Assembly: GCA_015039465.1 (NCBI GenBank)
Contig: MU130378.1
Coordinates: 1,616,570 to 1,680,569 of the forward strand
Reading direction: 5' to 3'
DNA length: 64,000 bases
Source of the DNA: Phlegmacium glaucopus
Taxonomy: Eukaryota > Basidiomycota > Agaricomycetes > Agaricales > Cortinariaceae
Below, in pieces: positions 32,920 through 44,078 of the stretch; the first letter of the stretch is position 1, and the number at the start of each line of letters is the position of its first letter. The notes under the pieces are model-generated. The model searched no databases. It saw only the letters and a list, made by a program, of their open reading frames with translations, and had not been told where the DNA came from. Position numbers and translations under genes: made by a program.

Positions 32920-33015
32920 TTTGGTGTTTACGTAATTATCTGTAGTCAGCGAGATCAGCATGGAATACATCGATGCAAAAGCCAAACATGTTATCCTGAC
33001 GTCCGGTTGTTTTCA

Positions 33016-33909
33016 ATGGCAGCTCAAGAGACACCTGTAACTCGCCGTCTGCAATCTGTCAAAAATATCATACTCGTTTTATCTGGCAAAGGGGGAGTTG
33101 GCAAGTCATCGGTCTCGACTCAATTGGCTCTCAGGCTCTATGGATCGTCGCCGAACGCCAGGGTCGGAATTCTTGATGTCGATCTCACTGGACCATCGAT
33201 TCCACGAATGTTTGGGGTCGATGATCAAGGTGTCCATCAAAGCAGCAATGGGTGGGTTCCCGTGTATGCGGACGGGACAGCTGCTAGACTAGCCTGCATG
33301 AGTGTTGGGTTTCTGCTGAAAAACAAGGGCGATTCGGTGGTTTGGAGAGGGCCAAAGAAGAATGGGATGATTAGGCAATTCTTAAGCGATGTGCGGTGGG
33401 GAGATCTAGACTACTTGGTCATCGATACACCTCCAGGTGCGCATCACCTCTTATATTTTATTTTTTTACATCTGACGACAGCCATCGCAGGTACATCGGA
33501 TGAGCATCTGTCTCTTATGGAGCATCTTGCATCGTTACATTCACGTCTATCAGCTATCATTGTAACCACACCTCAGGCGGTGGCTCTTATGGACGCAATG
33601 AAATGCCTCTCGTTCACTCGAGCAGTCAATCTCCCTGTGCTAGGGTTGATAGAAAACATGAGTGGTTACGTTTGTCCATGCTGTGGGGAAATCAGTAACA
33701 TTTTTTCCACTGGAGGTGGTGAGGAGATGGCACGAAGGGAGCAGCTACGATTTCTTGGAAGCCTACCTGTGGATACTGAGCTTGTAACGCTGTTAGATGG
33801 GGGACAAGGAAATGATAGACTACTGGAGGGGTATGAGAAGACAGCCTCCGCGAAACTATTTTCGGAGATTATAAATGGGGTATTTGAAGGATTACGTAAT
33901 AAGATATGA
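33016..33909 (+). CDS. CFD1: Cytosolic Fe-S cluster assembly ATPase Cfd1 (NUBP2)
   Basis: P-loop scaffold that works with Nbp35 in cytosolic iron-sulfur protein assembly. From MAAQETPV the deviant Walker A GKGGVGKS lies at residues 24-31, then [71 protein letters not shown], and the bridging CPCC cysteine pair in [10 protein letters not shown]. There is no N-terminal four-Cys ferredoxin-like motif, so it is Cfd1 and not Nbp35. One intron (about 33437-33490) splits the conserved PPGTSDE. It is 54 nt and has no in-frame stop, so unspliced mRNA would still encode a protein with 18 extra hydrophobic residues. An ATG at 33007 would add three residues. Confidence 0.93.
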   Translation: MAAQETPVTRRLQSVKNIILVLSGKGGVGKSSVSTQLALRLYGSSPNARVGILDVDLTGPSIPRMFGVDDQGVHQSSNGWVPVYADGTAARLACMSVGFLLKNKGDSVVWRGPKKNGMIRQFLSDVRWGDLDYLVIDTPPGAHHLLYFIFLHLTTAIAGTSDEHLSLMEHLASLHSRLSAIIVTTPQAVALMDAMKCLSFTRAVNLPVLGLIENMSGYVCPCCGEISNIFSTGGGEEMARREQLRFLGSLPVDTELVTLLDGGQGNDRLLEGYEKTASAKLFSEIINGVFEGLRNKI

Positions 33910-34079
33910 AGTTCTTATTTGCCTCGTTTCATTTTGGTTCAGCCCCAATTTGGAAAATTTTAATGAAAAAGTTTAAACGTTGGTTTCTTTCCTCCCCTCA
34001 TGTCCTTCTCTTGATTATTCCCCCCGCCTTGCGATCCATCTCCCTCCATGATCAGTCCTGACATTTGTGAATTTAAACC

Positions 34080-35634
34080 ATGGACGATCAACCTTACACC
34101 ACAGCCGACGAAGATCCTTTCAATGTACAAACAATTGTACAACAAGTAAAATCCATAAAGCATCGCCGTTCAAGCTTGCTAGATAAATGGATCCTGGAAC
34201 AACAACAAAACCCAACCGAATGCCCCAATACACTGCACCTGCCAAAGCCCCGTTCCTCCGCGTCCGCCTCCTTCAGCAATCCCTACCTTGCATATCCAGA
34301 TTTGCCTCGTGTAACATCATTTGACACTGCAGGGAAAGAAGACACATGTTCCATAATCAGTTACGACTTTGTTGATGATAACGACATTCCCGCCAATGTT
34401 GCACCAGAAGGCCTTGTACCGCAGGTAAATCCCACTCTTCTACCTACAAATAATATAACATGATCATTTTTATTATTAGGAACCTTCTATCCCCCTTCCT
34501 CCGCGCACCATTAAGATTTTCAGACATTCCCTCACGCCTTCCCTTCGGCACCTTAACCTGCCTTTTCGCTCCCCGACATCCAACAACACCGAGTCCTCCT
34601 CGTCGCGCGCTTTCTCCCGACTATCCATCTTCCAGCGTACCCCACGTTCGAGCATTGGCGTTTGCTCTAATAATGACAACACCCCACATATTCACTCTAG
34701 ATCATCGAGTATTTTGACCCACACGCGTAGTATCTCCCAACAGTCAACAAATGCTGATTCGCGCTCTCCACGCGCAACCGCCAGATGGCGACCAAGCGTT
34801 TTAGGGCACTTTTATCAGCCATCTGCATCTCAGTCTTCAATTTTAGTTTCTGAGACACATTCCACCCCATCACGCCCTAGCATTTCATCTGCCGACACAT
34901 ACAATACATCAAGCACATCTCGAACAGCCACCACTATAGAGAGCAACATTATATCAACGCCACCCAAAATACCTCCCCTGGACTGTATCGGGTCACGGAA
35001 TACTTTACTGCCGGCCGCCTTAAACTTGCCAACAGCCTCTGGATCTTCCGTCTGGCTCTCCGGCCATGAATTGGATGGCAATTCTCGTGGAACTGACTGT
35101 CAGATCGTCCCCCGACAACGAACAGCGTTCACCGATGATAATGTTGATGATCAGGACCATATTGATCCTCCGCCTACGTCCTGTACCAGATATCATGATA
35201 CAATACGACCCTCCATCCCTTATTCCTCTGCTAGAACTTTACCTCGCGTAAAATTTTCTTCGTTGAATACAAGAAGTCAACGAAAGAAGAAAAAGTTGGT
35301 TATTAGTGGAATAGGTGTTGATGAAACTCGGAAGTTCGAGGGGATCAAACGTTGGTGCGAGGTACGTCCCTAGTTCAACTATCTTCTTTTAGGATCTCTA
35401 ACCGTTGTTGAATCTCAGAGCTTTGGGGAAGTACGCCAGATCACTAGGATGCCCAATGGAGACCTGCACATCGACTTTCGAGATTCTGAAGTGGCTGATA
35501 CGGTAGGATATAATTAACGGTCCTGCATGCTATTTTTAACTCCGCCTCTATAGGTATGTCGTGTACGAGCCAAGGTACACATTGCTGGGGTTGGCAGCGT
35601 ACAACTTTCTTGGTTCGCTGGCCAAAAGCGTTAA
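34080..35634 (+). CDS. Disordered protein with C-terminal RRM-like fold, function unknown
   Basis: Four exons give about 450 residues. The N-terminal part starts MDDQPYTTADEDPFNVQTIVQQVKSIKHRRSSLLDKWI. Most of the protein is Ser/Thr/Pro rich and looks disordered. The C-terminal end forms an RRM-like unit: KKLVISGIGVDETRKFEGIKRWCE, then SFGEVRQITRMPNGDLHIDFRDSEVADT, then VCRVRAKVHIAGVGSVQLSW. The RNP motifs lack the usual aromatic residues, so RNA binding is uncertain; it could be a protein-interaction RRM. In-frame splicing across three introns supports the gene. Ends AGQKR. Confidence 0.75.
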
Positions 35635-36578
35635 AACCTTCTCACATCTCCTGCGTCCATTCCCTGAACCACCTCTGTTCATTCATAATTTAATCTTCAT
35701 GATGCCTGTACATCACGCCCCTTTATGCCCTTTTATGCCCCAGATTCTCTCCCTAAAAAACACGCAGTGAGCAGGCTAATATTTCTTGCGCTACCTTGCT
35801 GCTGTCGGACCCGGAGATTTTAAAACATTATGCAGTTACCCCCATATCCACGAACAATCCTAGATACATATCCAACCTGTCGCTTTTAAGCGCACCTACA
35901 TACATACCTTACCTGCATGTATCTTTATTTAAACAACGGACACTGATGTATAATAATCCAATTCCGTTGATAACCTTTGATCCGTTGAACTTGATAATGA
36001 ATGATCGATCTATCGATCATCACACCATCCTTTCCCAAAGAGCAACTAGACTAGCTACCCCAGGTACACCTGGAAATACTAGTCCTACTGCTCGAGAGTC
36101 GAAGGGTGCTCGTTGTGAAGCGCACATTCCAAAATGCATCTCTATCAGCATTGGATTCGCAAAGCTCTCTTCATTACGGAGCTTTCATACTCTCTACTTG
36201 GTGATCACGGAATGGTCAATGTATAACCGATGCGAAAACCCTGGTCATGTTCTAAAACCGCAGGCTATCAAGCCAAACCGTTTTTGGCAACGGCTCTCAG
36301 CGAGGATAGGTTATACCAGAAGTAAATATCAAAACTCGGTCATTGCATAAATGAGTTGCGTTTCGACACATAGGTATGTCTAGTTTAAAGGCAATGACAG
36401 ACCCCCCCGACAATTATCTAAAACGCACAGAATGAAATACTTTATAAGATAAAATACCACAAAAGCATTAAATCTTTTTGTGTCCAAAGAAGTGGGAAAT
36501 TTTTTCGAAATGACCGGAAATATATATGGTTGTTTTATCGAAGCGAGAAAAAGAAAAAAAACAATAACGTGAACCAGT
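35635..36578. other. 0.94-kb intergenic region
   Basis: Lies between two convergent genes. A 184-codon open frame at 35796-36350 on + has no recognisable domain and looks like untranslated or spacer sequence. No repeats or RNA genes are recognised. Confidence 0.45.
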
Positions 36579-39500
36579 TCAGCGGCCAGCATTCCATTTA
36601 TTCCAACCAGCAGCTGATGTGGAAGATTGCTGTCGGATCTCAGAAGGGTGGGCTTGTCCCGACTTCATGGGAGGTACCGGTCGAAAAGTCCGTCCTCCAA
36701 AGAAACGAGGATTGCTCCGACCAGGAGTGAAGGGGAGCTCAGGTTCCCGTCTACCTCCATGACGACGAGAGAGAGGACTGGGCGTTCCATCGCCTGCCCC
36801 AAACGGCGGATATGAACGTTGAAATTCAGAGAACTGCTGAGGCCGGATTGAAGGAAGTGATGGTAAACTCCTCATTTGGCCTTGGTTCGTTGCCTGCTTG
36901 GTATGAGGAACACCGGCCACAGATCCACCTGATTCATATGGACGAGCGGTATTTAGAACCCATCTCTGCATGCCGATATTCGTTGGAGGAGGAGCAGGAG
37001 AGCCTTGAGTCCGAGCTAAATATTGATCAAGGGCTTCAGGGTGATAAACGGCAACTAGGGTACCTTGATCGTTTTGAATGAATCCTGTAGGTACCAAAGG
37101 TGCTTGTGCATTTATATGGTGTGGTTGTCCGGGATCAGTGTCATGAGGTCTGGGAGGAAGGACAGGGTAGGGGATGTAGGACTGAGGAAAACGTTAGCAG
37201 ATTAACAGGCTGGCTGCGCTCGAAGACTTACTCCATACATGCTCAGATGCGGCCAATGTGGGACAATAGCAGGTCCACGTGTATCGGAGCCAGGGCTTGT
37301 GAGCGATGGGGTCGGATTCGGCGCGGCACCAGGATAAATAGGATAATACGGTACATGGTAGGGAGGTTGTTGCATGAACGGATGCATCCATGGTGTTGGA
37401 TAAAATTGTCTATTAGGTAACGGATAGGGATAGGGCGAGGTAGAGAACGAAGCCCCAGTTGTCGATATCGATGACCCAAGGGAAGACGGCGCAGGCGTAT
37501 GTGCTGGTGACTCAAGTTCATCGTACCATTCACGATAATTTTCTGACTGTGCAGTAGTGTTTGCGCTTGAAGCAAGGTCAGGAGACGGGGCAGGGATAGT
37601 ACCAGAAGGTAGAGCCATATCCGCATTAGAGTGGCTTTGAGTACGCGGAAGTACTAATGAAGAAAGCTGGATTTCATCCCCATCGTTTGTCTCAGGACCC
37701 TTGAAAGAAGTCGTTCTATCACGGTGTAAGTTTTGATCCTGTCCGTCGAAAGGCGATTTATAATCGAGTCTTCGTTGAATTCCAACGTGGGTTCGCTGAG
37801 GCCGTCCACGTCCACGAACATATTTCCAGGGACTTCTGGGAGGGTTACAATCTCGCAGCTGTACGCGCATCGCTCGTCCCTCATATACACGGTTATGCTG
37901 TAAATATATCATGAGACTTTTCGATGTTTTGTCTAAAGAATGCAATGATAAAACCTCTTCAAGAACAGCACGAGCAGGCGATTCTGCATTGTTGAACTTG
38001 ACAAATGCGAAAGCAGCGCATGAATTCACTAATTGGAAATGAAATTATTATGTCATCATCAAAAGGTACCAGAAAACTCACAAGGGCGAACAACCTTAAC
38101 GCTCTCAAGACCTCCAAATCTAGCAAAAAAGTTTTTCACCTTTTCTTCATCCCAAGCGCCGGGTCCAAACATTTCCAGGCCGCCCACAAACAACGTCGTA
38201 GGATCAAGCTCTCTGTCGGATCTGTTCATTATCGGGTTCTCCCTCTCTCCAAGAGTTTTGGGTCGCATAGATTTATCATCACAACTTGTCGGAGTGATAG
38301 GGAACTGGGATCCAGGGGTAATAGGAGTAATTGATGATGTGTCAAGCGCTGGGGTTTGAGGCATAAATAATTCTTGTTCCTCATCGCTATCAGAATCCGC
38401 CTTGTTTGTCTCGCTTACGTGACTGGAAGTCTTTCTTATATTTTACAATGTCGATATCTTTGTGGCAGATAAGAACAAAAAAAAGACCTACAGTGTATAT
38501 TTTATCCCATGGGTCGTATCGCAGCCGATAAGAGAAGGATAACCAGCATCTGGATGAGCCGTTGGCGAATTGCGAGATTCATGCCTAGAGCCGGATATGT
38601 TCAAATCCTGTATAAATCCAGAGACTCTGCCTTGAAAGGCGTTGCACTCTATGTGGCGACGGACAGGTTGAGGGACGACATTGATTTTGGTATCATTGCC
38701 GCTGGCGCTCATGGTTGTTGGTGAGGCGGGAGACAACTGGGCAGAAGTACTACAATCTTGGACATGCAGAGGATATAATGGGAAACCCGATGCTTGGTAA
38801 TGACTTGGATGATTCGAGTAGTCCGATGACGCTGGCTGGTGAGCCCAGGTAACAGTGAGATGGGGTACTCGTCTCAATGTCTGAAAGTTGAATTAGTTCG
38901 TCTTACTTTATCTAAGAGATAATAAAAATTGTCACCATTAGCGCGCTCACGCAATCGTCGCGGTGGTCCCACTTGATCTCCCAGCATGTATAATCCATTC
39001 GAGGAGACCGTGGCGCGTTATGCGGAGCTGGATACAGTGCATATTCCACCAGTGAGTTCTCATCGTCAGACGCTTGGTCTTCGTCGTCTAAATCACGATT
39101 CGGTCAAAATAGGGGAAATACAGATTTTAAAGTGCAAACCTCGACCGTGTTTCAAAGTTTTTAACGGAATGAAGCTCTCTAGACGACCGAAGTATGAGGC
39201 AATAGTTTGTAGCATCTGAATGGGATAAAGCAGTGAATTATGACTAAGGATGGCTAATTAATATATGCTCACTGCAGCATCAAATGCCAAGGGGTGCAGA
39301 AAGACAACGTTGTCCGCTACAAGGGAATCATCGACGTCGCCATTCTCCTGCACTTCTATTGCTTCCGAGTTGTATAAGATGCTGTGGAATCTTGAAGTCA
39401 AAGAGGTCAGTTTAATGACTGTGTGCAAATTGCGGTAAGACCTTGAATGTCTTTGCTTCCAAATTCTCATAGCATTCGGTAACTCCAAAATCTCGGCATT

Positions 39501-40270
39501 GATGATAGGTTTATCACTGGAATCGCTGATATTACCATGGCGTGCCATTTGAGTGGGAGTGCTGAGACTAATTGAGCATGGTTGATGCACATGTGATAGC
39601 AACAATGATATAAGTACCGATAAGACACAAGCAGCGTCCTGAATGCCCTTGCAGGTTCATAACGCAAAATGCGGCCCAGAAATGGCTTAGGGGCGCTGGA
39701 GTGCAAAGTCTGTATCAAAGCTGTAGCGGAAGTTGCATTCTGAAGCGCATATATGTAAGTTTTTTATTTGAACATTAAAGACCTTTTCCTCTAACCTCGC
39801 ACTGTACAAAGGCACAGACGCCTCCTTTGGAGTCTCGGACTACCTTGATATTTTTGATTTGCGTGTGCTCTGATAAGTGTTCCATTAGCATTCTTGTGAG
39901 ATCCATTTGCTCAATGTTCGATGGGAGACTAAGGACTTGGTTAGCTCTGCTATATTGATAGAACGTTTTGCAACGCTGAGGATTTAATCTCACCTTCCAA
40001 CGAAAACGCTGGCATCGTGTGGTAATTTGTCTCCCCTTTGTTTGATTAATGATGTAGTATCAGTCGTCTCGCAACGAGGTCCCCAAGAGCGAGGATGAGC
40101 TGGTAGCATAGTCTTCGCTAGAAAATGTATCTGTGGTTGTTGCACAGAGAATTTGGCGGGTTCGTTCCGATTTACAAATGGAACACGGGTATGATCTGGA
40201 TGTTAAAAAAATTTACTGGTAAAAAACATCGATAAAGACACGTACCTTTTTTGTTTGTCACATTAATAAA
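36579..40270 (-). CDS. Multi-RRM RNA-binding protein (5' end unresolved)
   Basis: A large intron-rich gene. From the N-terminal side the exons give HTRVPFVNRNEPAKFSV, LPAHPRSWGPRCETTD, and RRM1 (DASVFVGSLPSNIEQMDLTRMLMEHL, IKNIKVVRDSKGGVCAFVQCE). Next come GRILRYEPARAFRTLLVSYR, a second domain-like stretch (MDYTCWEIKWDHRDDCVSALM-TLRRVPHLTVTW), a linker, and another RRM (DPTTLFVGGLEMFGPGAWDEEKVKNFFARFGGLESVKVV, then FAFVKFNNAESPARAVLEEH, YEGRAMRVQLRD). The C-terminal half is Pro/Tyr/Ser rich and ends AGWNKWNAGR. It likely acts in mRNA control in the cytoplasm or stress response; layout recalls fission yeast Cip1/Cip2-type proteins, but I am not sure. The first coding exon was not found: the most upstream open piece (about 40246-40270) lacks an ATG. 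Confidence 0.75.
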
Positions 40271-41341
40271 TCAGATCTGTTCAGAGACATCTAGAAGGTC
40301 TTTGCATAGGGCACTCGGGCGCCCACAGCCACGTTTTACAACCCCCGACGCAGGCCAGACATGGCCCGACGATCGAATTACTATACCTGATCCAATCCCA
40401 CTTTCCTGCTTAGTTTGCTGTCATGTCATTCCTTCCTATCTTAGCCCTCGCAGTGCGCCGGGTCTCCATGTAAGCTCGAAAGCATCCAAGTTAACGTCAG
40501 TCTGACAAACACCTCACCCTTGGTGCACTGAATAATTGGTGACAAGCAGCTCAGCCTACAGCACTTTCATCGACCCAGTTAGGTTGATTTTGTGTGTGAA
40601 GATCAACTGAATTTAGACACTTCATTGATTTGACTGGCATCAGAAGGGAAGACTGCCTAGATATAGTTATACATCAGACAATCCCAGGAACCACATCGAA
40701 CCGCAGCAGTAAGAGCCTATCTTGATATGCAAGGGAGCAAGATCTTCCTCCAGTTATTGAAAAGCCTCACCAAGAAGGAAAACAGCTCCCCAATAAAGGT
40801 GCATAAAACTAGACAGTTCCCATGGACAGATGAGCCGGTCCCGAGAGGGCAGCATATATCTACTTAGCATGCTCAGAGGTTTGAACATGGGCACAATCAC
40901 GCCGCGGACATGACCAAGTCGAGAGGTCGAAGATTCCAAAAAAGCAGCTGACTGTCATCCTTGTTCCGCGGGTTGGTTTATGAACAGAAGACACAAAAAG
41001 TTGGACGATAATGCCACAAATTGGAATATAGTATTTGACAGTCAGTTTGGAGGTAAAACCTCAGGTAATAACGGTATGGTTCACAACCAAAGGAAACTCG
41101 CCATGTCTCAAACCATCCACGCTTTAGAAATTTCGTATCATCAATGACCGAGTTCACTACTAAAGAGGGCTGTTTCGAGGAACCAGTGTCATGTTATGCA
41201 GTCACGTTCATGTCACAGTGTTGGTGAATCTTTGACCATGGCCAACTTCAGAGTTGACCCCAAAAGTACCTTCGAGTACATTCTACCGTTGACGAATTAA
41301 ACTTTGTTATACGCACCTTCTATATCCTCCAAGTATCTCAA
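40271..41341. other. 1.07-kb gene-poor region
   Basis: No supported coding sequence. It should hold the promoter and perhaps the first exon of the RRM gene on the - strand and the promoter of RPB6 on the + strand. It is the second longest gene-free stretch inside the window, so an unrecognised small gene or non-coding RNA is possible. Confidence 0.45.
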
Positions 41342-42026
41342 ATGTCAGATGATGGCTATGGCGGTGGTGGAGGGGATGATTATGACTACGAGTCTGGCCC
41401 AGGGTGTGTCACCAAAAAAAATCAATGCCTTATTATTGTATGAAACGTGCTATCTTAGATTTAATGATGGAGCATTTGTGTGTTTCTTTTTTGTTGTGTC
41501 AAACGGTATTCTTAGCTGGTGGTCATTCATAATTTAGGACGAAGGCTATGACCTTCTTGCAAACGGGTTGCAAGACGCCGAACCTCCTGCTGAAGAAACG
41601 GGTGAAGAAGCTTTGCATGCTGGTGAAGACGGTGTAAATGCTGGCATTGTGAATGGGGTTGATGTAGACCAAGAGATGACCAATGGAGAAGAAACGACAG
41701 CAGGAACCGGGATTACTGGAGAACAACAACCAAACAAAGTGCGCGTTACGACTCCATACCTTACCAAGTATGAAAGGGCACGGATATTGGGAACAAGAGC
41801 TTTGCAGATAAGGTTGTTCCAACGTCCTGCTCTCTACCACTTGCTTGACTTAACATATCATAACAGCATGAATGCGCCAGTCCTGGTACCTTTGGATGGC
41901 GAAACAGACGCTCTTCAAATTGCTATCAAAGAATTGTCACAACGAAAAATTCCCCTAATCATCCGCCGATATCTCCCAGATGGTAGCTTCGAAGATTGGA
42001 GTGTTTCAGAGCTTATCATAGATTAA
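41342..42026 (+). CDS. RPB6: RNA polymerase subunit Rpb6 (shared by Pol I, II, III)
   Basis: Small shared subunit that stabilises the polymerase clamp region. Exon 1 is acidic and Gly rich ([21 protein letters not shown]), followed by [13 protein letters not shown] and a long acidic linker. The conserved core is [74 protein letters not shown]. The acidic N-terminal arm is typical. Two introns: one after GPG, one (about 41812-41865) inside QIS-MNAP. The second is 54 nt and stop-free in frame, so its retention would insert 18 residues into the core. Confidence 0.95.
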
Positions 42027-42130
42027 ATTCTTGGTCAAAACACAAAACTTTTTGTTAACGTATAATTTACATGTAATTACTGAACTTATATGATTACACT
42101 TCAAAACGAGGGTATAATTGAGTCGCGACA

Positions 42131-43851
42131 TCACCGTATGAGGTCAACAAAGGGCTTCTTCTGAATAGGTTGCTTCGCATTTGTCCGACTGCCTTGAGCC
42201 TTTGGTCTCGCTTTCTTAGGTTGTCCCTTTGGAAGACTTTGCGGGGCGATCGTTTCCACATCTCGCATCGAAAGATCGCAAATGCTGATGTCCATTTTGG
42301 ATAATTGTGTCTCGGTTAATTTTCTTGAGCATTGGGTCACGTCCCGCATGGACATATCACAGATGCCCGCGTCTGACTTGAATACATCTGCTTCTGGCCC
42401 GCTAGAGACAGGATGGTTTGTCGTCTCCGCGAAAAGTAATTTTCGCTCGGCATTAGGCATGACATGTTGTTGATCAGAAACGGTTTGTCGTTTCGAAGGG
42501 CTAGACTCGATATCGTCGTAGTGGGAGGATTTTCGTCTACGTTTGCTGGGAGAAGGGGGAGGGATTGACAAACAGTTGTTCACGGAAGCGTCGTGTTCAG
42601 GATTCAGGAGAAAGGGCGGCGCGACGTTCTCAGCATCCTCACCTGTTTGCCGGTCTTTTACAGGCACAGGGATGGATTTGACCACTTTAAGTCCGCTATT
42701 CATGGAGTTATCCCCGTCGCCAGCTAGGAGTGTTTGCTGAACTTCCCAGTCGGCGGGTTTCATTTTTTTCCAGTCGTTTATGACTTTTGTTGTCCAAGCG
42801 TCCGTTTCTCCGCAAATATGATAGTCGATTATGTCTGACCATTCGGATGAAGGTGCAGTCTTGTTAACGAAGATAACCTTGCATGACTTTCTGGAACTCG
42901 AGCTGGAATGAACTGTCTTGGCAAAATCCTTGACCAGCTTCCGCAAGCCATGAACTTTGAGAGAGGTGCCCATTATTATAAGCAAGTCTGGTTTCCTTGT
43001 CAAATCCGCCGAATGTATGTAACCAATATCATCCCCCAGAGGATGAGTTTCATCGTAGAGAACAATGGCAGGTCGCAGAGAGCCAACGCGAATTGCGCGG
43101 GCAGACCGAGCGATACGAGCCTCCGCTAAAGAAATGAGACATGATCAGAAAGCAAAGTAGGGGGGAAAGTGATTGTACATACATCTTGATAAGCATTCCG
43201 GGCAGTCAGGAGCAATCCCCTTCTCAAAGAAGGACAGATGTTCTTCACTACAGGCATATTCTGCTGAGCATGTGGTGCACCGGACGCGGTGAATGTCGCC
43301 ATGCAACTGAACATTGCGCACATCTTTAGCACGAAACCTACTTTTACCCTTGCCGTTTGACCTCGCCTCTTGACAGGCTGTCCCAAGAAGGCCGACTTGA
43401 GCTTCAAGGCCATCAATGTTCTGTGTGTATGAACGTAACAATTTCTTCTTAGTGTCAAGCGCCTTAATAAACCGGTGAGTTGGGGTTGGAGTTGCAGCAT
43501 CGATGGAGCGCTTGAGCCGTGCAATAAATGTGTAGAACACAGCGGTAGAGGTAGGGTCACGAAACAAAGACGCGTCGAAGAGATCACGGCCTTTCAGAAC
43601 AACGTCTGGGTATCGCTCTTTGACAAGGGCATACAAGCCGTCGGACGAGCGAAAGTCCTGTTCGAATAAATTAGAATCACGTTCCCTCAAACATATTGCA
43701 TACTCACTGGAATGCCACTCGAACAAGATATCCCCGCACCAGTCACAACAACTATTTTTTTCCCTTTGGCAACGGACAGAGAGATTTCAGATAGTGTGCG
43801 CCTGGTGTGCGCGTCCGTGGATATATCGTCGAATTTGAGGGTCACAGTCAT
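42131..43851 (-). CDS. Hst3/Hst4-like sirtuin (H3K56 deacetylase type)
   Basis: NAD+-dependent deacetylase expected to remove histone H3 K56 acetyl marks after replication. The start MTVTLKFDDISTDAHTRRTL leads to [30 protein letters not shown] (NAD-binding). Then come RSYTQNIDGLEAQVG, QLHGDIHRVRCTTC (catalytic His, first Zn Cys pair), PDCPEC (second pair), RPAIVLYDETHP and LLIIMGTSLKVHGLRKLVKDF. These spacings and the YDETHP stretch are typical of class I Hst3/Hst4. The long C-terminal tail is charged, with basic nuclear-type patches (SPSKRRRKSSHYDDIESSPSKRQ), and carries a duplicated motif ICDMSMRDV / ICDLSMRDV about 24 residues apart, then ends KKPFVDLIR. Three introns. Convergent with RPB6. 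Confidence 0.9.
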
Positions 43852-43920
43852 TTTTTATGAGCCACAGTTATAGATAGACTCATATTCTATTCAACAACCA
43901 AAACATTTGTACATCAGGTT

Positions 43921-43985
43921 CTATTTGTCATCAAGTATTTGGTCGCGTCGCGTCGCAAGTGTCACGTGGACGACGCGTTAGCGTT
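43921..43985. promoter_or_regulatory. MCB and CG-rich boxes upstream of the sirtuin gene
   Basis: The 227-bp gap between the DMC1 stop and the sirtuin start (both on -) contains a TCGCGTCGCGTCGC array (about 43953-43966), CACGTG at 43964-43969 in a GTCACGTG context, and a perfect ACGCGT at 43973-43978. MCB-type elements drive S-phase transcription in yeasts, matching the S/G2 role of Hst3/4 enzymes. The boxes are 100-130 bp upstream of the sirtuin ATG. Confidence 0.5.
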
Positions 43986-44078
43986 CAAGCGCTCGCCTAT
44001 TTTTTCGAGAACGAAAACATTTATTATAGAAATAGAGCAGAGGACTAAAGTTAACATAATACAGGGCTACCGCTGAAG

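Noticed and set aside
35796..36350. 184-codon open frame on the + strand
   Set aside because: Long for chance, but it has no recognised motif and lies in the expected intergenic space between two convergent genes. Transcript data would be decisive.
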